Assembly (NCBI GenBank): GCA_963747515.1
Contig: CAVVFN010000003.1
Span: 62,001 to 126,000, forward strand
DNA length: 64,000 nt
Source of the DNA: Mariniphaga sp963747515
GTDB taxonomy: Bacteria; Bacteroidota; Bacteroidia; Bacteroidales; Prolixibacteraceae
Direction of reading: 5' to 3'
Shown here: positions 7,689 through 15,440 of the stretch, piece after piece
Layout: every line of letters starts with the position of its first letter
Numbering within the stretch: position 1 is the first letter of the stretch
Notes under the pieces: generated by a model
Databases searched by the model: none
Told to the model about the DNA's origin: nothing
What the model saw: only the letters and a program-made list of their open reading frames with translations
Made by a program: the position numbers and the translations under genes

Positions 7689-9485
7689 ATGAGAATTGAA
7701 GAAAAAATACATGGAGCAGTGGCAGAAGCTTTGCAAAAATTATACAATTATGATGCTTCAGAGAATTTCATCCAGATACAAAGCACCCGTAAGGAATTTG
7801 TGGGCGATATTACATTAGTGGTATTTCCCTTTACAAAAGTTTCAAGAAGAAGCCCGGAAATTACTGCAACTGAAATAGGAGAATATTTGAAAAAAAAGTT
7901 AGATGAAGTGAATTCATATAATGTTGTAAAAGGATTTCTGAACATTGAGATAAATAGTAGCTATTGGTTTGGAAAACTTTTGGATGCATGGTCAAATGAG
8001 ATGTATGGAATTACTGCTGCAGGTGATGACGCTGAACAGGTAATGGTAGAGTATTCATCCCCAAATACTAATAAGCCGCTTCACCTGGGTCACATTAGGA
8101 ATAATCTCCTGGGGTATTCCATTTCCGAAATTTTAAAAGCAAATGGTTGCAAAGTAATAAAAACAAATATTGTAAATGATCGGGGAATTCATATCTGCAA
8201 ATCGATGCTCGCCTGGCAAAAATGGGGAAACAAACAAACTCCCTATACATCTGGTAAAAAGGGAGATCATTTTGTAGGTGAGCTCTATGTTCAATTTAAT
8301 AACCATTATAAAAATGAGGTTGCTGAATTAATTGCAAAGGGATTCTCGCAAAAGGAGGCAGAAGAGCAGGCACCTTCCATACGTGAAGCAAGACAATTGC
8401 TTCTTCGGTGGGAAGCTGGTGATAAGGAAGTGGTGGAATTGTGGCAGACAATGAACAATTGGGTTTATGAGGGGTTCGATGCTACCTATAAAAGGATGGG
8501 TGTTGATTTTGATAAAATTTATTACGAATCGGAAACCTATCTTATAGGTAAGCAAGAAGTAATGCGGGGACTTAAGGAGGGAATTTTTCAGCAAAAGGAA
8601 GATGGTTCAGTTTGGGCCGATTTAACCAGTGAGCGACTGGATAATAAATTATTATTACGAAGCGATGGTACCTCCGTTTATATTACTCAGGATATAGGAA
8701 CAGCAAAATTGCGGTTTAAGGATTATGAAATAGACAGAATGATTTATGTAGTAGGAAATGAGCAAAATTATCATTTTCAGGTATTGGCTGAATTGCTCGA
8801 TAAATTAGGATACAAATGGGGAAAAGGGTTACATCATTTTTCATATGGTATGGTTGAGCTTCCAGGTGGAAAAATGAAATCAAGAGAGGGCACAGTCGTT
8901 GATGCTGATGATTTAATGGAAGAGATGGTTCAGGTGGCTAAAAATATGGCGCAGGAATTGGGCAAGCTTGATTCCTTAACTCTTGATGAGGCTGAAAAAA
9001 CTTATAATATGATAGCTCTTGGAGCGTTGAAATATTTTATTCTTAAGGTGGACCCTCAAAAAAATATGCTTTTTAACCCGGAAGAATCCATCGACTTCAA
9101 TGGCAATACAGGACCTTTTATTCAATATACTCATGCTCGAATACAATCAGTATTAAGAAAAGCCGCCGAAAAAGGTTTATCGGTAAATACTAATATAAAT
9201 CATATCCCTTCCGAAATATCATTTAAAGAGAAAGAATTGCTGAAACGGGTTGCTCAGTTTCCCGATATCATTAAAGAAGCTGGAAATCAATACAGCCCGG
9301 CTGTAATAGCCAACTATTGCTATGAACTGGGAAAGGAATATAATCAGTTTTATCATGATCATCCGATACTTGCCGAAACTGAGAACTTAAAAAGGGATTT
9401 AAGATTGTTGCTTTCATCAACTATTGGAAGGATAATCAGGTCTGGAATGAAATTGCTGGGAATTGATGTTCCCGACAGGATGTAA
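7689..9485 (+). CDS. argS: Arginyl-tRNA synthetase
   Basis: A 598-residue class I aminoacyl-tRNA synthetase that charges tRNA-Arg with arginine in the cytoplasm. The N-terminal additional domain (about 1-100) is followed by the HIGH signature as SSPNTNKPLHLGHIRNN near residues 123-139, and by GKMKSREG near residue 394 at the KMSKS position, as in other ArgS enzymes of this type. The C-terminal DALR anticodon-binding helical domain runs from about 470 and ends GIDVPDRM. The length is normal for the Bacteroidota enzyme. The TAA overlaps the base of a hairpin whose better T run points to the minus strand. Confidence 0.97.
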   Translation: MRIEEKIHGAVAEALQKLYNYDASENFIQIQSTRKEFVGDITLVVFPFTKVSRRSPEITATEIGEYLKKKLDEVNSYNVVKGFLNIEINSSYWFGKLLDAWSNEMYGITAAGDDAEQVMVEYSSPNTNKPLHLGHIRNNLLGYSISEILKANGCKVIKTNIVNDRGIHICKSMLAWQKWGNKQTPYTSGKKGDHFVGELYVQFNNHYKNEVAELIAKGFSQKEAEEQAPSIREARQLLLRWEAGDKEVVELWQTMNNWVYEGFDATYKRMGVDFDKIYYESETYLIGKQEVMRGLKEGIFQQKEDGSVWADLTSERLDNKLLLRSDGTSVYITQDIGTAKLRFKDYEIDRMIYVVGNEQNYHFQVLAELLDKLGYKWGKGLHHFSYGMVELPGGKMKSREGTVVDADDLMEEMVQVAKNMAQELGKLDSLTLDEAEKTYNMIALGALKYFILKVDPQKNMLFNPEESIDFNGNTGPFIQYTHARIQSVLRKAAEKGLSVNTNINHIPSEISFKEKELLKRVAQFPDIIKEAGNQYSPAVIANYCYELGKEYNQFYHDHPILAETENLKRDLRLLLSSTIGRIIRSGMKLLGIDVPDRM

Positions 9486-9546
9486 AAAAGGGGACAATAA
9501 TCCCCCTTTCAATTTTTTCTTGATTTAATGGTGAAGGAAAAAGCAC
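9484..9546 (-). ncRNA. Predicted ~60-nt small RNA driven by the GGGTTACC promoter
   Basis: A minus-strand promoter of the special type (next entry) would start transcription near 9545. About 60 bases on, a hairpin (AAAGGGG at 9487-9493 pairing with CCCCTTT at 9503-9509) is followed on the minus strand by six T. That T run is far better than the one on the plus strand, so the hairpin appears to serve this RNA at least as much as argS. There is no credible open frame. The RNA would overlap only the last bases of argS. Function unknown; existence is inferred from promoter plus terminator. Confidence 0.5.
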
Positions 9547-9551
9547 CTTCC

Positions 9552-9588
9552 ATATATATATTCTATTAAACGGGAAAAGGTAACCCTT
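9552..9588 (-). promoter_or_regulatory. GGGTTACC-type promoter, minus-strand copy
   Basis: Read on the minus strand: GGGTTACCTTTTC, ten bases, then GAATATATATAT. The two blocks and their spacing are identical to the copy before the peptide gene (15154-15190). The copy before the sigma gene (9963-9999) shares the first block exactly and the spacing. It is unlike the TTTG/TAnnTTTG promoters of the primary sigma factor. Confidence 0.7.
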
Positions 9589-9962
9589 AAAAATAAAAAA
9601 AAGTAAATAAAGCATCATTTGTCAGGACATGAATCGGGAACTTGACATTATGACAGTTTGATTTGTAGAAAATTCAGACTATCATTTTAAGCTAAATTAT
9701 TTTGAAAAAGATTCAAATCGTTTTCAATTGCAACATTATTTGAACAGGTAGCTGCAATCGGACCATTTGGTTTGCTTTTTTTGCTGCTTCAAGAAAAAAA
9801 ATATTTTTTATTCCTTTTTTTTTAATCAAGGTTAAAAAAAATCATGAGTTATTTGTTCATTCGCTAATTTTTTCTCATTTTGGCGCAACTGTTTGTTTTT
9901 AAAGGGTTTTTAAACTTTTTAAAAATTTCTGCTCAATTATTTTTTACTTTTTTTAAAAAAGA
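9589..9962. other. Homopolymer-rich intergenic region
   Basis: About 370 bases without a credible gene, rich in A and T runs, between the minus-strand promoter and the sigma gene promoter. The two GGGTTACC promoters face away from each other across it. I see no repeats or RNA hairpins of note. Confidence 0.5.
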
Positions 9963-9999
9963 GGGTTACCTTTTCTTAATTTAACGGATTATATAATAG
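9963..9999 (+). promoter_or_regulatory. GGGTTACC-type promoter of the sigma/anti-sigma operon
   Basis: GGGTTACCTTTTC at 9963-9975, ten bases, then GGATTATATAATAG at 9986-9999. The A/T-rich -10-like box ends only 6 bases before the sigma ATG at 10006, so the transcript would be nearly leaderless. Sharing this motif with the peptide gene promoter suggests that the sigma factor activates its own operon. Confidence 0.72.
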
Positions 10000-10005
10000 A
10001 CGAAC

Positions 10006-10593
10006 ATGAAGAATTACAGTGATGAGCAAATCCTGAGAGGGATATTAAGACATGATAATTTAATTTTGCAATACATCTACAAGCAGTTCTATTATAGGGT
10101 GAATATGTTCATCAAAAAGAACAGCGGAACAGAAGATGATGCAAACGATGTGTTTCAGGAGGCGATAATTATCATCTACAGAAAGTTGAAAGAAAGTGAT
10201 TTGGTGTTCGAAACGAGTTCTTTTCAGGGATATCTTTTTTCTGTGTGTCGGTTTTTATGGCTCAAGCAACTTGAGCAACGTAGAATTGAGCAAGAAAAAA
10301 TAAACGATACCTTACCATTTCAGGAAGATATTTATGATGACAACCTGGTGGATTTGGTAGAAAAAAATGAAAAGTATGGTTTATACCAGAAACATTTTAG
10401 GTCCCTGAGTACCGATTGTCAAAAGTTATTGCAGCTATTTTTTGAAAAAGTTCCGTTAAGTGAAATTGCCCGTATCATGGGATATAAAGGCGACAAATAT
10501 GCAAAGAAACGGAAATTTAAATGCAAAGAACTTCTGATTAGCCGGATAAAGCAGGATACAGAATTTAAAAAAATACTTGAAGATGATACCTAA
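10006..10593 (+). CDS. ECF-like sigma factor of the CHAT/peptide locus
   Basis: A 195-residue sigma-70 family protein. Region 2 is visible as RVNMFIKKNSGTEDDANDVF with QEAIIIIYRKL, then SFQGYLFSVCRFLWLKQLEQR. Region 4 begins at LSTDCQKLLQLFFEKVPLSE and ends with a helix-turn-helix around EIARIMGYKGDKYAKKRKFKC; these are quoted in parts. The coding end overlaps the next gene by 11 or 17 bases, indicating translational coupling with the putative anti-sigma protein. The unusual promoter directly in front is shared with two other nearby transcripts, the expected sign of autoregulation. Its RNA polymerase target motif is thus probably GGGTTACC plus the ATAT box, an inference. Confidence 0.88.
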   Translation: MKNYSDEQILRGILRHDNLILQYIYKQFYYRVNMFIKKNSGTEDDANDVFQEAIIIIYRKLKESDLVFETSSFQGYLFSVCRFLWLKQLEQRRIEQEKINDTLPFQEDIYDDNLVDLVEKNEKYGLYQKHFRSLSTDCQKLLQLFFEKVPLSEIARIMGYKGDKYAKKRKFKCKELLISRIKQDTEFKKILEDDT

Positions 10594-12076
10594 AACAAAA
10601 CTCCTTGAATGGATTGAAGATTATTGCCTGGACAGCCTTAATCAATCTCAGAAAAATGATTTTGAAACTGAACTGAAAAGCGACAGCGAATTAAGGGACG
10701 AAGTAAAATTTGAAAAAACGCTTCAAACAGCGGTTACTGAAAAAGATGTTTTAACCCTGCGGGACAAGTTACAAACAGTTGCTAAACAAATCGAAAATGA
10801 ATCAGCTCCATTTACACTCATGGAAGGATTTGAGAATTTTCAGCAACTTTCTGATACCCTTTCACAAGAAGAATTACTGAATTTTTACGATTCACTTCCC
10901 AAAGCTCATATTTACCAGCATGAGTTGGTTTCGAATGAAAACATACATGAATTTTTCCGAGAACAAAATTTATCGGATATCGATGAGGAAATATTCTCTG
11001 AGGAATCTGATGAAATTGAATTCGATACAAAAGGACTGGAAGAAGCCATTCTTGAAAAGGATATCCTGAATCTGAGGGAAACACTCTCAAAAGTTTCTGC
11101 ATCGGTTCGAGAACAATGTTCAGCAGAAGAAGTAGATGCATATGTCAACCATGAACTGACCGGTCGTGAACTGGAACGATTCGAGCAGGAGCTGGCTGTG
11201 AATAATATTTTGCAGCGGGAAGTGAAACTTCATCAGGAGCTTGAAAAAGCAATTCTTGAGCCGGATGTCATGAGTCTTAGAAGTGAACTCAACCGATTAA
11301 CCGGTACGCAAACTTCCTGGAATGTATCCGAACTTCAGATTGAGGAGTTTATAAATGATGAACTCGAAGGTAAAGAGTTGAATACTTTTCTTGCTGAATT
11401 AAATGAAAATTCCGATTTAAAATCGGAAGTTGCATTACGAAAAAATGTTGATAGTTCGATAGGTGAAAAAGATATTTTTAAGCTAAGGGATAGCCTTGAA
11501 CAGATAAAACTGGACTTGGAAAGCCGGGAAATCAGATCTATTGTTCCTGACTCAAACATACGTTACGCCACTTGGTGGAGGGCAGGGGTTGCTGTAGCGG
11601 TTATATTAATAGCATCTGCCGGTTTCTTTAGTAATCAAATAGGGAATGGAGGTCGTTCTTATGAAGAATACTTTAATGCACCTCAATGGGCTCCGCAAAG
11701 GGCTGTAGCTTCTGACTTGAACATTCTTCAGAAAGCGAATAATTTCTTTGTTGATGGAGAATATGAAAAGGCTATTCTGTTATACGATCAGGCGATAAAG
11801 GAAAAGGATGAAAAATTTGTATTTCAGTTTTATAAAGCCTCAACGTTACAAAATCTCGGAAAATATGAAGAAGCAATTCCTGAATATACTCAGGTAGTTA
11901 ATCATGGGGATAACATTTTTGTTGAAGAGGCTGAATGGTATAAAGCTTTATGCTTTATAAAACTTGGAAATAAAGAAGAAGCAAGAACTCAGCTGTTGGC
12001 AATCATCAATCGAAATGGATTCTATGCTGTTGATGCAAAAGCGGTACTAAGAAAAACAAGGTATTCATTAAAATAG
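10583..12076 (+). CDS. Membrane protein with tandem anti-sigma-like modules and C-terminal TPRs
   Basis: About 497 residues (499 if the upstream ATG at 10577 is used; numbering below follows that longer form). The N-terminal 320 residues are soluble, acidic and repetitive. Modules at about 7-69, 182-241 and 251-310 share the plan EEFINDEL-x-G-x-EL-xx-F-xx-EL, then EV-x-L, then EKD-x-x-x-LR-x-x-L. A fourth, degenerate one occupies about 98-173 and keeps EKDILNLRETL. This helical plan resembles the N-terminal cytoplasmic part of Bacteroidota anti-sigma proteins, without zinc ligands. One TM helix lies at about 335-352 (WWRAGVAVAVILIASAGFF). The C-terminus, probably periplasmic, carries TPRs at about 377-490. 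Overlap with the sigma gene supports an anti-sigma or sigma-sequestering role. Repetition of the module is unusual. Confidence 0.75.
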   Translation: MIPKTKLLEWIEDYCLDSLNQSQKNDFETELKSDSELRDEVKFEKTLQTAVTEKDVLTLRDKLQTVAKQIENESAPFTLMEGFENFQQLSDTLSQEELLNFYDSLPKAHIYQHELVSNENIHEFFREQNLSDIDEEIFSEESDEIEFDTKGLEEAILEKDILNLRETLSKVSASVREQCSAEEVDAYVNHELTGRELERFEQELAVNNILQREVKLHQELEKAILEPDVMSLRSELNRLTGTQTSWNVSELQIEEFINDELEGKELNTFLAELNENSDLKSEVALRKNVDSSIGEKDIFKLRDSLEQIKLDLESREIRSIVPDSNIRYATWWRAGVAVAVILIASAGFFSNQIGNGGRSYEEYFNAPQWAPQRAVASDLNILQKANNFFVDGEYEKAILLYDQAIKEKDEKFVFQFYKASTLQNLGKYEEAIPEYTQVVNHGDNIFVEEAEWYKALCFIKLGNKEEARTQLLAIINRNGFYAVDAKAVLRKTRYSLK

Positions 12077-12237
12077 AGACAGTTCATTAAACTTGATACA
12101 TACATTCACAACGTTCTTTAAAGTATTGGAGGTTTATTCGCACGAGATCAGTTATTTCGTTAAATTTAAAATTACACATTAATAGAGTAAGGGCAAAAAA
12201 CCTGATTCAGGCAAGTCGTTAATGAAAACCACACATT

Positions 12238-15093
12238 CTAATTATTTTTATTGCGTCTTTTTCCTGATTTTCTGAAATAAATTAATTGATCTGCGGTAAA
12301 TGCAGCCATCGCTAGAATAAGAAGACCAAAGAAGTAAAAATCATAACTTCTGAATAGTGGCTTTGTACTGCCTATACTGACATAGCCTAACCAATAATGT
12401 GGATGTGCCAGTCGTGGATTGGCCTTCTCAAGGTATTGAAGTTTTGCCTGTCGAAGGGCATCGTCGGTATTACGTCCTTTTTTTAGAATTTTATAAAAAG
12501 AATGCATTATTTCCGTACCAGCATCATCTTCAACCTCCCATAAAGACATAACTATTGAAGGGCATCCTGCATAAATAAATCCTCTTGCAAGGCTCATCAC
12601 GCCTTCTCCCTTTTTTAAATTGCCGCTTCCTGTATTGCATGCACTTAATACAGTCAGCCTTGCATTAAGGTCGAGATTGTAAATGTCGGCGGTATTGAGC
12701 CAGCCATCATTTTCGGCAAGAGTATCTTTGGTTTGTGTGAAGGCGAACCTTGAAAATGCAGGTACTGAATCATTTATAAAAGCATGCATAGCCAGGTGAA
12801 GGATATCGTGATTTTTACACTCTTTCCTGAAATTTTGTTCAGTGGCTTCTTTCCCATTATATAGACGGGCATTTATTTCTTTTGCAATTAAACTAATTTC
12901 CCGATGTATGCCGGGTAAAGGTATTAACACAAGTTTTTCTTTATCAAAATTTACTGTATCTGAATTGTATTCAGGAGCAAATGCAAGTAATCTGTTTTTT
13001 GCACGTCTATTCTGCTTTTCGAACTTGAAAAGCAGGTTTGCTGAATAGGAGTAACTGACAGTATGATCGCGAATTAGGTAAGGCAAATTATTGAACTGCA
13101 CCATACCAGAAGTATCTGGCATTTCTGTTAGTAAGGCTTCAAATGGAAGGTAATTAAGCTTGCCATCGGGAATGATGGTTATTTTCTTTTCCTGTATCAG
13201 TTCGGAAAAAGGCTGCAGCAATATCTGATAAAGATAATGCGCCTTTGTACAATAATTTTTTGAATTGGTATTACGAGTGAACAGATATGCAGGATTTGAA
13301 ACAAACCTGAATGTTTCCTCAAGCCAAGAAATAAATGAAGGGTTTGTATCTAATTTTTTAAAAATGATTTGGCTATTCGTAAATACAAAAGCATAAATCT
13401 CTGGAATAGTATCGGTTTCATTTAAAACATACTCAATCATCATTTCATTATCGTTCAGGTTTCGCTGAACATCTTTAACACCAATCATTGCGCTGGAATA
13501 TTTCATGTCATAATAATCTAAGTAGTTGCTTTCCAGATATTGATTTAATTCATCACGTTGTTTTTTTAACTGAAAAAGAATAGAGTCGGTTTTATATATT
13601 TCAGAATCATCCGCATTTGATTTATGACGAAGGTTAAATAGACGCTCATTTGCACTTGTAATACTGTAATTTAATGAGCGTTCCAGTTCACTAAGGCTAT
13701 CGGGAACCAAACTGTTTTCTCGTGCAAGCTGATCGGATAAACGGTCAAAAACTGTAGTTGCCTTCATCCTTTCTGCAGTGGCAAAGGCAAAATTGGTTAT
13801 TTCAGAATCTTGTTCTATAGTGTTGGCCTTCCAGGCAGTCTGAATAATTTTTAAGAAGGTGGCTGCTTCCAGCTCGTTGAGTTGAATTTTATTCTCATCG
13901 GAATAAATTTCTTTTCGTGCCCTTTGAATTAATGCAGTAACAATTTTGTAATAATCAAGTGCATGAATAATGGCGTTTTTTTCGTTTTCATCTTTCATGT
14001 TGGAAAATAAATCTGAAATTTGGGTATAGGTATCGGCAATAAGTTTTAACAACTCAATGCTTTGCGCCAATGAAACAGTATTTGTTAATAATCCGGTAGC
14101 ATCAGAAAGACTGTTTACATTTAACCCAAGAGATTCCAAACTTTTTTTGTAACAGTTGATGGCTTCAGTAAGGTTATATGTCTTTTGAATTCTGAAGGCC
14201 TTCCAATCTTTTGTTTCCACAATTTTATTTTCTTGTAAGTAACCTGCTGTTTTCAGATAGAGAGAATAATTTAAACCCTTATTTATTTCATTTTTAATAA
14301 AAATGCTGTTTGCATCATTTAAAACATTTTGAGCTTCTTTAATTTTGTTGTTTTTAATTAAAAAGTCAGCATAGTTAATGTATTCAAATACCAGATTTAT
14401 ATCTGAATCCGAAAAAAAGTCTCTGGCATACCGGATGGCATCCTGATAACTTTTATATGCTTCATTAAATTGATTTAACTCCTGATAAATCACTGCTTTG
14501 AGACTGAGAAAATATAACTTTGTTTCGGGAAAAGCCTTTTTATTATAGTTTTCTATAATCTTTAGTGCGTCTTGGTAATTTCTTAATTCAAAATATGTGT
14601 TTGCCAGGCTGTAATAAATATCGGCTACTCCAGGCTCATCTGTTTCTATTTGGTTTTCATAAATATCAATTGCATTTTGATGATATTCAGCTGCAGTCGC
14701 ATAATTAAGTTTATTAAAATATACATTTCCAATATTATTATATAGCCTGGCAATAGCTAAATTATTTTTATCCAATTCATGTAAATATGCTTTTTCTGCA
14801 ATTAGAAAGAATTCCAGTGCCTTATTTAAATTTCCAAGGTTTCTATATGAAATACCAAGAGCATTTTGTACCAACCCAAATGCATAGCTTTTATCGGAAT
14901 ATAATTTTTTCCGCAGTTCTGCAGAAAATTTTAAAGTATCAATCGCTTTTAAATAATCCCCGCTTTGGATTAGATTTCTGGCATTCTGATAGCTTTCAGT
15001 TGCCCGAATACTGTCTTTAGTGTGTTGATTATCAGAATAACTGTGAAGGTAAAGGAACAGCGATAAGATAAAGGTCAGAGATATTTTCATCAT
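12238..15093 (-). CDS. TPR-CHAT caspase-like protein, exported and membrane-anchored
   Basis: A 951-residue protein. Residues 1-21 form a signal peptide. About 30-450 are tetratricopeptide repeats with clear units such as RLYNNIGNVYFNKLNYATAA. A coiled segment follows (about 470-540), then a CHAT domain (about 610-905), a clan CD peptidase fold related to separase and caspases. The catalytic dyad is intact: His770 in LHLAMHAF and Cys819 in VLSACNTGSG, with the following GEGVMSLARGF and MSLWEVED segments. A C-terminal TM helix (about 919-938) is followed by a basic tail, so the TPR-CHAT body would lie in the periplasm and be held in the inner membrane. It converges on the sigma/anti-sigma operon and is divergent from the GG-peptide gene, 139 bases away. 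Protease substrates are unknown. Confidence 0.88.
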   Translation of the reverse strand: MMKISLTFILSLFLYLHSYSDNQHTKDSIRATESYQNARNLIQSGDYLKAIDTLKFSAELRKKLYSDKSYAFGLVQNALGISYRNLGNLNKALEFFLIAEKAYLHELDKNNLAIARLYNNIGNVYFNKLNYATAAEYHQNAIDIYENQIETDEPGVADIYYSLANTYFELRNYQDALKIIENYNKKAFPETKLYFLSLKAVIYQELNQFNEAYKSYQDAIRYARDFFSDSDINLVFEYINYADFLIKNNKIKEAQNVLNDANSIFIKNEINKGLNYSLYLKTAGYLQENKIVETKDWKAFRIQKTYNLTEAINCYKKSLESLGLNVNSLSDATGLLTNTVSLAQSIELLKLIADTYTQISDLFSNMKDENEKNAIIHALDYYKIVTALIQRARKEIYSDENKIQLNELEAATFLKIIQTAWKANTIEQDSEITNFAFATAERMKATTVFDRLSDQLARENSLVPDSLSELERSLNYSITSANERLFNLRHKSNADDSEIYKTDSILFQLKKQRDELNQYLESNYLDYYDMKYSSAMIGVKDVQRNLNDNEMMIEYVLNETDTIPEIYAFVFTNSQIIFKKLDTNPSFISWLEETFRFVSNPAYLFTRNTNSKNYCTKAHYLYQILLQPFSELIQEKKITIIPDGKLNYLPFEALLTEMPDTSGMVQFNNLPYLIRDHTVSYSYSANLLFKFEKQNRRAKNRLLAFAPEYNSDTVNFDKEKLVLIPLPGIHREISLIAKEINARLYNGKEATEQNFRKECKNHDILHLAMHAFINDSVPAFSRFAFTQTKDTLAENDGWLNTADIYNLDLNARLTVLSACNTGSGNLKKGEGVMSLARGFIYAGCPSIVMSLWEVEDDAGTEIMHSFYKILKKGRNTDDALRQAKLQYLEKANPRLAHPHYWLGYVSIGSTKPLFRSYDFYFFGLLILAMAAFTADQLIYFRKSGKRRNKNN

Positions 15094-15153
15094 TGCCTAT
15101 TGCTAGCTTTCATGGGGCCAAATTAAAATAATTTAAAGTTTTTTCCAATTTGA

Positions 15154-15190
15154 GGGTTACCTTTTCCCTGTTTTCGGAATATATATATAG
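15154..15190 (+). promoter_or_regulatory. GGGTTACC-type promoter of the GG-peptide gene
   Basis: GGGTTACCTTTTC at 15154-15166, ten bases, then GAATATATATATAG at 15177-15190. It lies 42 bases before the peptide ATG, giving a leader of roughly 35 bases. It is the best preserved of the three copies in the window. Confidence 0.75.
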
Positions 15191-15232
15191 AATGTGTGTT
15201 TTTTCAAGTTTAACGAACTAAATTTATTTACG

Positions 15233-15382
15233 ATGAAAAGGTTTTTTTCTAATACCCAAAAAAGAGTTAATTTAAAAAGTTTTGAAGTATTAACTTCCAA
15301 TGAAATGTTGAAAGTACGTGGTGGTGGTGATACCAGACCTGCAACAAGACAAAAAGACATTTTGGAAGAAGAAGGAAACTAG
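15233..15382 (+). CDS. 49-residue peptide with Arg-Gly-Gly-Gly leader junction
   Basis: The peptide has a basic N-terminal half (MKRFFSNTQKRVNLKSFEVL), then the motif SNEMLKVRGGG ending at residue 32, then a hydrophilic tail DTRPATRQKDILEEEGN. The leader with LxxNEMxxxxGG resembles the natural-product precursor leaders of Bacteroidota (TIGR04149-like) that precede double-Gly cleavage. But the tail has no Cys, Ser or Tyr and only two Thr, so it is a poor substrate for lanthipeptide-type modification. No C39 transporter or maturase is nearby. The start is the ATG at 15233, in front of a short leader; a longer GTG start at 15194 would overlap the promoter. It is monocistronic between the special promoter and a terminator. 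Confidence 0.7.
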   Translation: MKRFFSNTQKRVNLKSFEVLTSNEMLKVRGGGDTRPATRQKDILEEEGN

Positions 15383-15401
15383 TTCCTTTATATTTTTTCC
15401 A

Positions 15402-15440
15402 GTACTTCATTTTAAATTCTTTAAAATTCAGTACATTTTT
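15402..15440 (+). terminator. Intrinsic terminator of the GG-peptide gene
   Basis: Bases 15402-15416 pair with 15420-15434 in a 15-position stem with two mismatches, followed by ATTTTTT. It lies 20 bases after the peptide stop and makes the peptide mRNA about 250 bases long. Confidence 0.65.

Noticed and set aside
9436..9618. A 60-codon minus-strand frame spanning the third GGGTTACC promoter
   Set aside because: It would translate the promoter itself and the end of argS in antisense; the promoter would lie inside the frame rather than before it.
15233..15382. Treating the 49-aa peptide as a lanthipeptide or bacterial gasdermin partner
   Set aside because: The tail has no Cys or Ser for ring formation, no modification enzyme is near, and it is far too short for a gasdermin.
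9484..15440. Classing the CHAT/sigma locus as type III-E CRISPR (Craspase)
   Set aside because: No CRISPR repeats, no gRAMP/Cas7-11, Cas1 or Cas2 in the window, and the CHAT protein is exported. Only the protease-sigma logic is similar.
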